Source of the DNA: Anaerococcus nagyae
GTDB taxonomy: Bacteria; Bacillota; Clostridia; Tissierellales; Peptoniphilaceae
Direction: 5' to 3'
DNA: 64,000 nt
Assembly: GCF_017874535.1 (NCBI RefSeq)
Contig: NZ_JAGGLS010000001.1
Location: forward strand, 1-64,000
Under the pieces are notes generated by a model, which was given only the letters and a program-made list of their open reading frames with translations, had not been told where the DNA came from and made no database searches. The translations under genes were made by a program, and so were the position numbers. Positions 44,941-53,651 of the stretch are shown here, one piece after another; position 1 is the first letter of the stretch, and each line of letters starts with the position of its first letter.

Positions 44941-47444
44941 TACATACCTACCAAATCAAATTCTTCAAATGATATTAAAACTTCATAATCTTTATCTAAA
45001 TTTGCATATTTTATTAAAACCGAACGAGATGAGTTGTTATAATACCAACCTTCATTTGCTTTATCAAATAATCTCTTGTTTAAATAATGTTCTATTTCTT
45101 TTCCATCAATATTAACAAAATATGGAGATTTTTCTTTATTAATAATTTCTAAATCTATATTTTCTATAGATGATTTGTACTTACCTTCTTTTTTGAAATT
45201 TATATATGTTTTTTTACCAGCATCTAAACTAATCAATGTTTTTAGGTAGTCTCCATTTCTATAGTTATAGGTCTTACCATCATCTTCATACATTATAAAT
45301 TCATTGTTTTTACCATTTGCAATTAGTATATATAAATCCTTAACTTCATCATTCCCTAAGTTTCTTAGTTTAGTTTTAGATATAGGTAAAATAGAGCCTT
45401 TTTTTACAAATATAGGTATAGATTCTAAGTTCACATCAAAGTCATAACTTTGACCGCCCCTATACACTTCTTTAGTATAAAAATCATAATACTCTTCATC
45501 TTCTCCAGGAAAATAAACCCTATGCTTATTTTGACCTTCCTCTAAAATATTTGATACAAATAAGCTATCACCTACAAAAAAATCCATTCCATTATTGTAA
45601 GTATTTGGATCTTCTTGATAAAGAGAAAAAGTTGCTTGCATTATTGGCAGACCACACTCACTAGCTCTATACATAAGAGAGTATAGGTATGGAGACAGTG
45701 CATATCGTAAATTCATAGCGTCCCTTACGATATCCTTAATTTCATCAAACATCCAAGGTTCTGTGACTGTATTATCATTACTTGCAGAATGTATAGAAAA
45801 ACGTGGTTGAAAAATACCATTTTGAACCCACCTTACAAATAGTTCTTCGCTAGGAGCAGAGCCAGAAAATCCTCCGATATCACATCCTTGGTTAGATACA
45901 CCAGATAAGCCCATAGATAAAATTGTCGCAACATTGTACTTTAGACTATCCCAACTAGTAAAATTATCCCCAGCCCAAGTTTGAGCATATCTTTGTATAC
46001 CAGCATGGCCAGACCTGCATACAACAAATGGTCGAGTGTTTTGATAGACTTCTTTTATAGCGTCGTTTGTAATCTTGCACATAATATTACTCATAACAAC
46101 TCTATTTCTTGTAATAGGAACTTCTTCTCCTTCGTAATCACACATTACATCATCATCAAATACAGAGTCATATTCACAATTGTCATTCCAAACAGATGCT
46201 GTGCCCATTTCTATAAGATTTGCTTTGAGCATACTTTTCCATTTATCGCGAGTTTTTTCATTAGTAAAGTCTATGAAAGCTCCGTACCCTCCCCACCAAT
46301 TGCCTATATATTCCTCCTTTTTATAAGGATCATAAAGAAACATATTATTATCTTTAAACCTCTTATAATCGGGATGTAGAGTAAGAATACCTGGCTTTAC
46401 ATTTGGACTTACTACTATGCCTTTCTCATCCATTGACTTAAAAAAATTATCTGGAGCAGGAAATCTTCGCTTATCCCAAGTTAAAACACATCTCCTAGGT
46501 CCTTGACTAGTATTATAATTTGTATAGCCGCTAGACAATTGGAATCCATCTATAGGAAAGTCTTCCTTTTTTGCTATGTCTACAAACTTTTCTATAGCCT
46601 TATCACAATCCTTATCTAGTTCCGAATAATACATAGAGCTTGCTAAATATCCCAAAGATTTTTTTGGCAACAATGCACTCCTACCTGTCAAAAACGTATA
46701 TCTTTCTATTACATCATTAATCATTGGTCCATTTATAATAAATAAATCTATATCCCCACCATCGGCTTTAAATGATCCATATCTATGCCAATAATTACTT
46801 TTTTCCTTGCCCATATTAAATTCACTTATAAATGAATTATGATAGAAAAATCCACTAGCCTTTTTGCTGTCACTATCTAGTTTTATATAAAAAGGTATAT
46901 GTTTATAGAGAGAATCAGTATGCTTAGGGTCATATCCCATAGAATCCATAGGATTGTTGATCATTCTAGTCATTATCTTGTTTATGTCACCACTTTTTTC
47001 GCCAAAACCATAGAAATTATCATTGTCTTTTATTTCAAATTTATTAATGATTCTTCCATTAGAATCCTCATAAAATCCCACATCATTAATTGACTTATAA
47101 ATCTTATCACCATAACTATCATAAACACCTATAGTCATAGGACTTTCTGTAATCTCTATTTTTAAGTTTCCACCAGAAATTACATATCTATCATTTGTCT
47201 TATAAAAATCATACTTAAGTGGAACAAATCGATTCCTTTCATTCCCAAAAAATTCGTCTAATTCATCTTCATAGAATGTGGATACTAAGGAATAACTTTT
47301 CTCCTTAAAATCGTCATTAAAGTTTGCTCGAATTCTTACTATATCATCAGTTAGATAATAAATTCTAATTTCATTGTCTTCCGATATTAAAGATACATAG
47401 GAACTTTTATCTGTAATCTTATCAAGATTTCTAGTCAGTTTCAT
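44940..47444 (-). CDS. Family 31 glycoside hydrolase (alpha-glycosidase)
   Basis: 834 residues with no signal peptide, so intracellular. N-terminal GH31 beta-sandwich (GFGEKSGDINK), catalytic barrel with nucleophile Asp in SVWNDNCEYDS (Trp-Asn-Asp) and acid/base Asp in QTWAGDNFTSWDSL, RSGHAGIQRYA before it, then C-terminal beta domains ending with YEDDGKTYNYRNGDYLK. The WNDN rather than WxDMNE form marks a subgroup; the substrate is not assignable. It heads the TRAP operon and faces the AraC gene, so it probably cleaves a sugar brought in by that transporter. Confidence 0.92.
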   Translation of the reverse strand: MKLTRNLDKITDKSSYVSLISEDNEIRIYYLTDDIVRIRANFNDDFKEKSYSLVSTFYEDELDEFFGNERNRFVPLKYDFYKTNDRYVISGGNLKIEITESPMTIGVYDSYGDKIYKSINDVGFYEDSNGRIINKFEIKDNDNFYGFGEKSGDINKIMTRMINNPMDSMGYDPKHTDSLYKHIPFYIKLDSDSKKASGFFYHNSFISEFNMGKEKSNYWHRYGSFKADGGDIDLFIINGPMINDVIERYTFLTGRSALLPKKSLGYLASSMYYSELDKDCDKAIEKFVDIAKKEDFPIDGFQLSSGYTNYNTSQGPRRCVLTWDKRRFPAPDNFFKSMDEKGIVVSPNVKPGILTLHPDYKRFKDNNMFLYDPYKKEEYIGNWWGGYGAFIDFTNEKTRDKWKSMLKANLIEMGTASVWNDNCEYDSVFDDDVMCDYEGEEVPITRNRVVMSNIMCKITNDAIKEVYQNTRPFVVCRSGHAGIQRYAQTWAGDNFTSWDSLKYNVATILSMGLSGVSNQGCDIGGFSGSAPSEELFVRWVQNGIFQPRFSIHSASNDNTVTEPWMFDEIKDIVRDAMNLRYALSPYLYSLMYRASECGLPIMQATFSLYQEDPNTYNNGMDFFVGDSLFVSNILEEGQNKHRVYFPGEDEEYYDFYTKEVYRGGQSYDFDVNLESIPIFVKKGSILPISKTKLRNLGNDEVKDLYILIANGKNNEFIMYEDDGKTYNYRNGDYLKTLISLDAGKKTYINFKKEGKYKSSIENIDLEIINKEKSPYFVNIDGKEIEHYLNKRLFDKANEGWYYNNSSRSVLIKYANLDKDYEVLISFEEFDLVGM

Positions 47445-47568
47445 TTTAACCTCCTAAATAAATGATATATATAAATATTGGTTAATTCTATTCTGATGTT
47501 GTATGAAAACGATTAATATTTTACATATATTGTCTTTTGATTTATACTTAGATTAAAGGAGATTGCAT

Positions 47569-48387
47569 ATGTTTGATAAAGCAGCCGTCTATATGAATAT
47601 AGGAGACTCCTTTTCCTTAGAAAGATTAGCAGATGTAAATACAAATATGACTAAGGCTCACTCTCACCCATATTATGAAATCTATTATCTTTTAGATGGA
47701 GAAAGGATTCAAGTAATAAATAACAATATACTTAAGATTAAAAAGAATGAATTCGTCATTATCGCCCCTAATATAAAACACTATTCGTATGGAGAGGAAA
47801 ACGTAAGTTTTGATCGTGTACTAATTTATTTCACAGATGATTTTTTTATATCTAAAGATATCAAAGAAAGATTTTATCTTCTTGGGAATAATGGCTACAG
47901 TGCTAAAGAATCCACTAATACTAGAGCTTGTATATTCGACTTATTAAACTCCACTCCAGTAAGTAAGAATAAAATTGAGTACGAAAAAATCAAACTTATA
48001 TTTAACTTACTATTAATAAGTATAATAGAGCATAAGGAAAATATTATTAATAAAAATATGGACATGAGTGTTCTAAAAATCATGAACTACATAAATGATA
48101 ACTTCAGTAAAGATATCTGCTTAGATGATATAGCTAGAGAGGTCTATCTCAACAAGTATTATATGTGTAAGAAATTTAAAAAGTATACATCTCATACTAT
48201 CTATGATTATTTGAATACAACAAGGCTAACTGTAGCCGAAAAGCAACTAATGGAGACTAATAAAAGTATCACACAAATAAGTTCAGAAGTTGGTTTTAAC
48301 AATATTGTAAGCTTTAATCGTGCTTTCAAAGCAAAAAATAACATATCTCCTTCAAAGTTCAGAAGAACTTATAATGAAATCTATTAA
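47569..48387 (+). CDS. AraC-family regulator with cupin sensor
   Basis: 272 residues from the ATG at 47569 (SD AAAGGAG, 7 bp). The frame also extends two codons to a TTG. N-terminal cupin (about 20-100, KAHSHPYYEIYYLLDGERI ... FVIIAPNIKHYSY) and C-terminal double helix-turn-helix (about 165-270, NDNFSKDICLDDIAREVYLNKYYMCKKFKKYTSHTIYDYL ... SEVGFNNIVSFNRAFKAKNNISPSKFR). It probably activates the divergent GH31-TRAP operon in response to its sugar. Confidence 0.92.
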   Translation: MFDKAAVYMNIGDSFSLERLADVNTNMTKAHSHPYYEIYYLLDGERIQVINNNILKIKKNEFVIIAPNIKHYSYGEENVSFDRVLIYFTDDFFISKDIKERFYLLGNNGYSAKESTNTRACIFDLLNSTPVSKNKIEYEKIKLIFNLLLISIIEHKENIINKNMDMSVLKIMNYINDNFSKDICLDDIAREVYLNKYYMCKKFKKYTSHTIYDYLNTTRLTVAEKQLMETNKSITQISSEVGFNNIVSFNRAFKAKNNISPSKFRRTYNEIY

Positions 48388-48403
48388 AAATATATATTTA
48401 CTA

Positions 48404-48431
48404 TTGCCTTTATTTATTTTTATGTTATAAT
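48404..48431 (+). promoter_or_regulatory. Promoter of glpF
   Basis: -35 TTGCCT, 16-bp spacer, -10 TATAAT preceded by TGt (extended -10). It is about 100 bp upstream of the ATG, leaving room for a leader RNA. Confidence 0.75.
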
Positions 48432-48475
48432 TAGTGTAGAACTGAAAAGGTTTCCACAAATATATATTAGGATGA

Positions 48476-48508
48476 GGGCGAGTTGGATTATTTTTACACT
48501 CGCTTTTT
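48476..48508 (+). terminator. Leader terminator upstream of glpF
   Basis: Stem GGGCGAGT/ACTCGCTT (6 Watson-Crick plus G-U pairs) with a 14-nt loop and TTTTT, placed between the promoter and the glpF SD. It is likely an attenuator, probably controlled by an antiterminator of the GlpP type. That gene is not in the window. Confidence 0.65.
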
Positions 48509-48532
48509 GCGTTCTAGAGCAAGGAGGATATT

Positions 48533-49252
48533 ATGAGAGATATTTTTGTGGCAGAATTCGTTGGTACTTTTTTATTGATTTTATTAGGTGATGGTGTTGT
48601 TGCTAACGTACTTACACGTAAATCTGGAATGTTTCAAGGTGGCCCTGTTCAAATTACTTTAGCTTGGGGTCTTGCAGTAATGATTCCTGCAACCATTTTT
48701 GGTGCAATGAGTGGATCTCACTTTAACCCTGCTTTAACTATTGCACTTGCATTTAAAGGTGATATTGCTTGGAACACAGTCTTCTATTACATACTTGGAC
48801 AAATGCTAGGCGCTATGCTTGGTGCATTGATGGTCTATCTATTATTCAAAGATCACTTTAACGATGCTTGCCAAGAAGACCCAGCAATAGTACGCGGATG
48901 CTTCTGTACAGCTCCTTCTATCAAAAATACTGGAAGAAACTTCCTTTCAGAAATGGTAGGAACATTTGTGCTTGTATTTGCAATCTTAGGTTTTGGCAAT
49001 GTAGCAGGTGCTAGCGATGTTGGAATGAACTTCTTATATGTAAACGGTCTTATAGTATCTGTTGGTATGAGTTTAGGTGGATTAACAGGTTATGCTATTA
49101 ACCCAGCTCGTGATCTTGGACCTAGAATTATGTATCAAATACTTCCATTTGATAAAAAAGCAGATGTTATGTGGGACTATTCATGGATTCCTGTCATAGC
49201 ACCAATAGTTGGTGGATTAATAGCAGTACTTTGCTATAACTGGATATTTTAA
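48533..49252 (+). CDS. glpF: Glycerol facilitator / aquaglyceroporin
   Basis: 239-residue MIP-family channel. The two NPA boxes are HFNPALTIALAF and YAINPARDLGPR; the Asp after the second NPAR is typical of glycerol-conducting members. Six helices. SD AAGGAGG. Followed by a separate promoter and attenuator for the dehydrogenase. Confidence 0.95.
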   Translation: MRDIFVAEFVGTFLLILLGDGVVANVLTRKSGMFQGGPVQITLAWGLAVMIPATIFGAMSGSHFNPALTIALAFKGDIAWNTVFYYILGQMLGAMLGALMVYLLFKDHFNDACQEDPAIVRGCFCTAPSIKNTGRNFLSEMVGTFVLVFAILGFGNVAGASDVGMNFLYVNGLIVSVGMSLGGLTGYAINPARDLGPRIMYQILPFDKKADVMWDYSWIPVIAPIVGGLIAVLCYNWIF

Positions 49253-49259
49253 TTAATTA

Positions 49260-49287
49260 TTGATAGCTTTTCTTCTTATTGTATAAT
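49260..49287 (+). promoter_or_regulatory. Promoter of the GlpA-like dehydrogenase gene
   Basis: -35 TTGATA, 16-bp spacer, perfect -10 TATAAT, about 92 bp before the ATG. Confidence 0.7.
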
Positions 49288-49312
49288 TATTATATAAGAA
49301 ATATAGCTAAAG

Positions 49313-49345
49313 AGGGTAAGTATTATAATATACTTGCCCTTTTAT
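49313..49345 (+). terminator. Leader terminator upstream of the GlpA-like gene
   Basis: 10-bp stem AGGGTAAGTA/TACTTGCCCT (one G-U) with a short loop and TTTT. It has the same position relative to promoter and gene as the glpF attenuator. Confidence 0.72.
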
Positions 49346-49379
49346 TATTATAAATTATTTAGAGAAAGAAGGAATATAT

Positions 49380-50888
49380 ATGTATGATGTTTTAATTATA
49401 GGCGCTGGTGTATCTGGAGCTTCAATAGCTCGTCGTCTATCAAGATATAAGCTAGATATAGCAATAGTAGAAAAAGATGTTGATGTTTCTATGGGTGCCA
49501 GTAAGGCTAATTCAGCTATAGTGCACGGTGGTTATGCAGAACCACATGAGGAGCTCCGCGGTAGAATTTGCTATCCAGGCAGAACACAATTTGAAGAATT
49601 AAACAAGGAGTTAAACTTTGGTTTTGTTGCAAATGGTTCACTAGTATTAGCCTTTGAAGAAGAAGACAAAGATGCCCTACAAAAGCTCTATGATATGGGT
49701 ATAGAAAATGGTTTACCAGATATGGAAATCATCGATCAAGAAAAACTTAGAGAAATAGAACCAAATGTTTCCGACGATGCTATTGCAGCCTTATGGTGCA
49801 AGGGTGCAGGTGTATGTTCACCATATGAGTATGTAATAGCTTTAGTAGAAAATGCTGTAGCAAATGGGGCAGAACTTTTCCTAAACTCTAGAGTGTGTGA
49901 CATAAAAAAAGATGATGATCATTTTGTTGTAAAAACAGAAAACGATAAAGAATTAGAAGCAAAATATGTCATAAATGCTTCAGGCCTTGAAGGTGCTATA
50001 GTTTCAAAAATGATAGCAGAAACAGACTTTGATATCCACCCAAGAAGTGGTGAATACTTAATTTTCCAAAAAGGAACAGGCAAAAAAATAAACAACGTGT
50101 TATTTCAAGTACCAACAGAAAAATCAAAAGGTATACTTGCCACAAGAACTTTCCACCAAAACCTACTTCTAGGACCAGATGCTATAGACGAAGAAGAAAT
50201 AGACTTATCAACCCATGAAGATAGACTAATGTATATATATGAAGAAGCTCAAAAATCTGTAAAAGATGATGTAATAAATCTAAGAGAATTCATCAGATCT
50301 TTCACTGGCTTGCGTCCAGCAAGCTCAACCCATGACTTTATCATAGAAGAAAGCAATGTTCCAGGGTTTATAAATGTTGTTGGCATCCAGTCACCAGGAA
50401 TCACATCAAGTCCAGAAATCGCTAAAATTGTAGAGAGCATACTAAAAGATAGTGGCCTAAATCTAGAAGAGGATCCAAATTATGATCCACATAGAGATCC
50501 AATTATAGAATACAAAGAACTTGAAGATATGAACAAGATTAAAGACAAAGTCAACCTACCATTAGGGGATCCAGAAAGAATTGTCTGCCGTTGCGAACAA
50601 GTAACAGAAAAAACAATTAGAGATGCAATGAATAGAGGCATACCAGTAGAAACTCTAGATGCAGTAAAGAGAAGAACACGTGCAGGAATGGGATTCTGCC
50701 AAGGTCAATTCTGTAAACCAAGAGTTTTAGAAGTTATGGAAGATGAAATGGGCAAAAAGCCATATGACGAAAAGTTCGATAGCGAAAGAAGCGGTCTATC
50801 AAGGCTAAACAAAAAGCGTATAAACGAACTAATTAAAGAAATGCAAGATACAAATAGAAAAGAAATAGAAAAAAAGGAAGAAAAATAA
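49380..50888 (+). CDS. FAD-dependent glycerol-3-phosphate dehydrogenase (GlpA-like) with [2Fe-2S] domain
   Basis: 502 residues. N-terminal FAD domain (VLIIGAGVSGASIARRLSRY ... KANSAIVHGGYAEPHEELRG), substrate domain, and a C-terminal BFD-type [2Fe-2S] domain with CRCE near residue 402 and GFCQGQFCKPR near 440. It oxidises glycerol-3-phosphate to dihydroxyacetone phosphate. In clostridia it is usually followed by a pyridine-nucleotide oxidoreductase and a DUF1667 protein; here only repeats follow. Confidence 0.9.
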   Translation: MYDVLIIGAGVSGASIARRLSRYKLDIAIVEKDVDVSMGASKANSAIVHGGYAEPHEELRGRICYPGRTQFEELNKELNFGFVANGSLVLAFEEEDKDALQKLYDMGIENGLPDMEIIDQEKLREIEPNVSDDAIAALWCKGAGVCSPYEYVIALVENAVANGAELFLNSRVCDIKKDDDHFVVKTENDKELEAKYVINASGLEGAIVSKMIAETDFDIHPRSGEYLIFQKGTGKKINNVLFQVPTEKSKGILATRTFHQNLLLGPDAIDEEEIDLSTHEDRLMYIYEEAQKSVKDDVINLREFIRSFTGLRPASSTHDFIIEESNVPGFINVVGIQSPGITSSPEIAKIVESILKDSGLNLEEDPNYDPHRDPIIEYKELEDMNKIKDKVNLPLGDPERIVCRCEQVTEKTIRDAMNRGIPVETLDAVKRRTRAGMGFCQGQFCKPRVLEVMEDEMGKKPYDEKFDSERSGLSRLNKKRINELIKEMQDTNRKEIEKKEEK

Positions 50889-50901
50889 ACAAGATTTTAT
50901 A

Positions 50902-51645
50902 ATCCATTTCGACTAAAAAGATATAAAAAAGAGAGATCTCTCCATGCATTCGCTATCGCTCATTTAGTCGAGATGGTTTTTTTATTTTAAAATTAAAGCA
51001 TTATCCATTTCGACCAGAGCGAAGCGGAGTGGAGAAATCTAGCATAATCACTCTAATAACAAGATCTCTCCGCTCACTTCGTTCGGTCGAGATGGAATAT
51101 TTTTTACATTAATATCTTAGCGTAATACCTCCATTTCGACTGAAGCGAAACGGAGAAATCTCAGACCAAATACTGAGAGCTCTCCATGCATTCGCTATCG
51201 CTCATTTAGTCGAGATGGTTTTTTTATTTTAAAATTAAAGCACTATCCATTTCGACCAGAGCGAAGCGGAGTGGAGAAATCTAGCATAATCACTCTAATA
51301 ACAAGATCTCTCCGCTCACTTCGTTCGGTCGAGATGGGATATTTTTTACATTAATATCTTAGCGTAATACCTCCATTTCGGCTGAAGCGAAACGGAGAAA
51401 TCTCAGACCAAATACTGAGAGCTCTCCATGCATTCGCTATCGCTCATTTAGTCGAGATGGTTTTTTTATTTTAAAATTAAAGCACTATCCATTTCGACCA
51501 GAGCGAAGCGGAGTGGAGAAATCTAGCATAATCACTCTAATAACAAGATCTCTCCGCTCACTTCGTTCGGTCGAGATGGGATATTTTTTACATTAATATC
51601 TTAGCGTAATACCTCCATTTCGGCTGAAGTGAAATGGAGAAATCT
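50902..51645. repeat. Repeat array 2: about three tandem copies of a 242-bp unit
   Basis: Non-coding tandem array. The segment TCCATGCATTCGCTATCGCT recurs at 50941, 51183 and 51425, giving a 242-bp period with almost identical copies. Each unit holds several palindromic elements (CCATTTCGACCAGAGCGAAG ... and inverted TTCGTTCGGTCGAGATGG) of the same family as cluster 1. It separates glpA-like from the endolysin gene. Confidence 0.95.
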
Positions 51646-51659
51646 CTTTTATATTCACA

Positions 51660-52346
51660 TTACAAATCCATCCAAGAAAATCCCCTATAATTCTTATAAG
51701 CTACATATCTCCTCTTCCCGCTCTCTTGTCCTATATATGATAGCCAATAATAGCCATTTGCCTTAACAATACTATCATAATATATAACTTGACCAGGATG
51801 ATAACTTGATACTGCATGGGCATTTGTACTTGGAGCAGATCTAACATAGGTTGCCGCTTTTACCCTTGCCATTTTTATATGTGACTTATTTTTTAATTCT
51901 TTCTGATTTATAATTGGTCTAAAATATCTTTCATTTTCACTTCTTTTACAATCCAAAAAATACCTTATAAAACTCGATTCATTGTTTATGCTGACCGTTC
52001 CATTAAAGGCATTGCAATGTATTATCTCACCCTTTTTTAAGAAAATCCCAGTATGACCGGCTGCACCTAAGCTTCTCCCTTCTTTTCCCCTTATAAATAT
52101 ATCTCCAGACTTAATACTTTCATATGAATAAACTTCATCTAGAACTGTTCCTTTCAATTTATATAGAGTTTCAGTATTTCCTATAGGATGGTTGGTTGAT
52201 AAAAATCCTCCAGCTTTTAAGCTATAATATACAAAAGATGAACAATCCAGATATTCTGGGCCTAACCTTTGAGGATAAGCCATAGAATAACGGACTCTTC
52301 TGTGTTTACTTTTTGCATAATCTAACATGTTTTCAATTGATGACAT
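51660..52346 (-). CDS. Phage-type peptidoglycan amidase (Amidase_5/NlpC-like) with SH3 domain
   Basis: 228 residues from the ATG at 52346, which has AGGAG 5 bp upstream; the frame's GTG two codons earlier is too close to it. The N-terminal catalytic domain (IENMLDYAKSKHRRVRYSMAY ... YLDCSSFVYYSL, Cys nucleophile in DCSSF, His in AAGHTGIF) fits the bacteriophage peptidoglycan hydrolase family. A C-terminal SH3-type wall-binding domain (about 165-228, KAATYVRSAPSTNAHAVSSYHPGQVIYYDS) follows. No signal peptide, as for endolysins that need a holin. The YvrJ gene is 10 bp upstream. Confidence 0.88.
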   Translation of the reverse strand: MSSIENMLDYAKSKHRRVRYSMAYPQRLGPEYLDCSSFVYYSLKAGGFLSTNHPIGNTETLYKLKGTVLDEVYSYESIKSGDIFIRGKEGRSLGAAGHTGIFLKKGEIIHCNAFNGTVSINNESSFIRYFLDCKRSENERYFRPIINQKELKNKSHIKMARVKAATYVRSAPSTNAHAVSSYHPGQVIYYDSIVKANGYYWLSYIGQESGKRRYVAYKNYRGFSWMDL

Positions 52347-52356
52347 ATACACTCCT

Positions 52357-52488
52357 TTATTCCTTATTATTTTTAAGTTCTCTAATTTCCTTTAATATTT
52401 CATCAAGTTTTACATCTACTTTGTAAATCATGATGAGAGTTACTACTATCGGAAATCCTAAATCACCTATTAATTTTGTTATATCCAT
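52357..52488 (-). CDS. YvrJ-family small membrane protein
   Basis: 43 residues, starting MDITKLIGDLGFPIVVTLIM and ending with a charged helix (VDVKLDEILKEIRELKNNKE). One transmembrane helix (about 9-23) then an amphipathic C-terminal helix. The GFPIVV motif is diagnostic of YvrJ proteins, often found with small sigma factors and DUF1659/DUF2922 genes. Its size and topology resemble small holins. The SD is weak. It sits just before the endolysin. Confidence 0.85.
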   Translation of the reverse strand: MDITKLIGDLGFPIVVTLIMIYKVDVKLDEILKEIRELKNNKE

Positions 52489-52599
52489 TTAATATTTCGG
52501 CTAATTTCTAAAAAGCTTATTATCTTAATAGAAAAGACTATTTGTCAGTTTCTCTTTCAAAACTCCTTAAGATAGGTGCGCCACTCCTTTCTTTATAAT

Positions 52600-52668
52600 T
52601 TAGTCTTCTTTTTTTATTTCTTGATCGTCATTTTCTTCATTTTCTGAATATATTAAAATAACTGCCAT
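52600..52668 (-). CDS. Possible 22-residue peptide ORF
   Basis: MAVILIYSENEENDDQEIKK then ED and stop: a short hydrophobic start and acidic tail. It has a very good SD (AGGGGGTGAT) close to the ATG, but the promoter-like motif lies directly upstream, and the SD would sit at or before the expected transcription start. Not certain to be translated. Confidence 0.35.
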   Translation of the reverse strand: MAVILIYSENEENDDQEIKKED

Positions 52669-52681
52669 ATCATCACCCCCT

Positions 52682-52714
52682 ATATGTATATAGAAAAATA
52701 GTAAAATTTTTCCC
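52682..52714 (-). promoter_or_regulatory. Bipartite promoter-like motif upstream of the YvrJ/endolysin operon
   Basis: On the minus strand, GGGAAAAATT (52705-52714), 9-bp gap, TTCTATATACATAT (52682-52695). The identical pair with the identical gap precedes the DUF1659 gene at 54158-54190. It does not look like a sigma-A promoter (no TTGACA), so a special sigma factor is likely. Confidence 0.75.
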
Positions 52715-52852
52715 TTTAGCCTATATAGATCTTAGAAGCTTATTATGTTTACCTATTATCCATATAGACTTATTTTCTAAGCTTTATCTCTACTTATCCA
52801 ATTAAACTTTTCTGATAATTTGATATACCATACAAGTGTCGACAAATAAAAT

Positions 52853-52864
52853 AAGCGCGCGCTT
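52853..52864. promoter_or_regulatory. GC-rich palindrome before the sigma-factor start
   Basis: AAGCGCGCGCTT, a perfect 12-nt palindrome in very AT-rich DNA, 13 bp upstream of the sigma-factor ATG. It may be an operator or RNA hairpin near the SD. Function unknown. Confidence 0.35.
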
Positions 52865-52877
52865 TGAAAGGTTTAAT

Positions 52878-53390
52878 ATGCAAATAAATATAGACAATTC
52901 AGAGCAAATTATTGATGCTTATATGCCACTAATCAAGGCAAATGCCAGAAAATTTTCTAGATTTGAATACGATGAAATGATAGATGAATCAAAAATGTTA
53001 GCTATTGAAGCAATTTGTGAATACGATGAAAGTAAAGGGAGTTTTGGTAATTTCTTAAAGCTTAAGCTTTTGTATCATTATCTAGATAAATCAAAGATTG
53101 ATCCAGTAAATTCCTTGGATGATTTGGATAGCAATGGTCAAGCTATAATAGATACTTTAATAGATGACTTTGATTTTGAAGAAATGCTATTTAACAAAGA
53201 AGAATATAAATCTTTGTATAAGGCTATAAATAACTTAGATATGAAAGATAGAAAAATTATTATGTACAAGTTTTTTTATGATATGAACTTAGCCGAAATT
53301 GCTAAAGTGATGAATATTTCTTATAAAACGGTTGCTAATAGATCTAGTTTAGCTATAAAAAATTTGAGAAATTTTTATAAATTATCATAA
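52878..53390 (+). CDS. Small sigma-70-family sigma factor
   Basis: 170 residues from the ATG at 52878, preceded by AAAGG at 6 bp. The frame runs back to a GTG at 52836 without SD. Region 2 (about 8-75, IIDAYMPLIKANARKFSRFEYDEMIDESKMLAIEAICEYDESKGSFGNFLK) and region 4 (about 115-165, LYKAINNLDMKDRKIIMYKFFYDMNLAEIAKVMNISYKTVANRSSLAIKNL) are both present, with no region 1.1 or 3. It is the likely reader of the shared motif found on both flanking operons. Confidence 0.9.
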   Translation: MQINIDNSEQIIDAYMPLIKANARKFSRFEYDEMIDESKMLAIEAICEYDESKGSFGNFLKLKLLYHYLDKSKIDPVNSLDDLDSNGQAIIDTLIDDFDFEEMLFNKEEYKSLYKAINNLDMKDRKIIMYKFFYDMNLAEIAKVMNISYKTVANRSSLAIKNLRNFYKLS

Positions 53391-53429
53391 ATAAAGCAGA
53401 CTAAATAGCTTTATTATATTATCAATAAA

Positions 53430-53650
53430 TGAGATCTCTCCGCTCACTTCGTTCAGTCGAGTTGGGATATTTTTTACAATAACATTCTAGCACAAATACC
53501 ACCACACATTTCGACTGGAGCGAAGCGAAATGGAGAAATCTCTTGTAAGATTAAGAATTGGGATCTCTCCATGCATTCGCTACCACTCATTTAGTCGAGA
53601 CGGTTTTTTATTTTAAAATTAAAGCACTATCTATTTCGACCAGAGTGAGG
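53430..53650. repeat. Palindromic repeat cluster 3
   Basis: Two to three units of the REP/MITE-like family: GAGATCTCTCCGCTCACTTC (about 53430), CATTTCGACTGGAGCGAAGC (about 53510), CTCTCCATGCATTCGCTACC (about 53564). The last one ends near 53650, immediately before the DUF2922 operon terminator. Confidence 0.85.
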
Positions 53651-53651
53651 C

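Noticed and set aside
47503-47517. Catabolite-repression (cre) site between GH31 and AraC genes
   Set aside because: ATGAAAACGATTAAT matches the first half of the cre consensus but fails at a conserved C; too weak to list.
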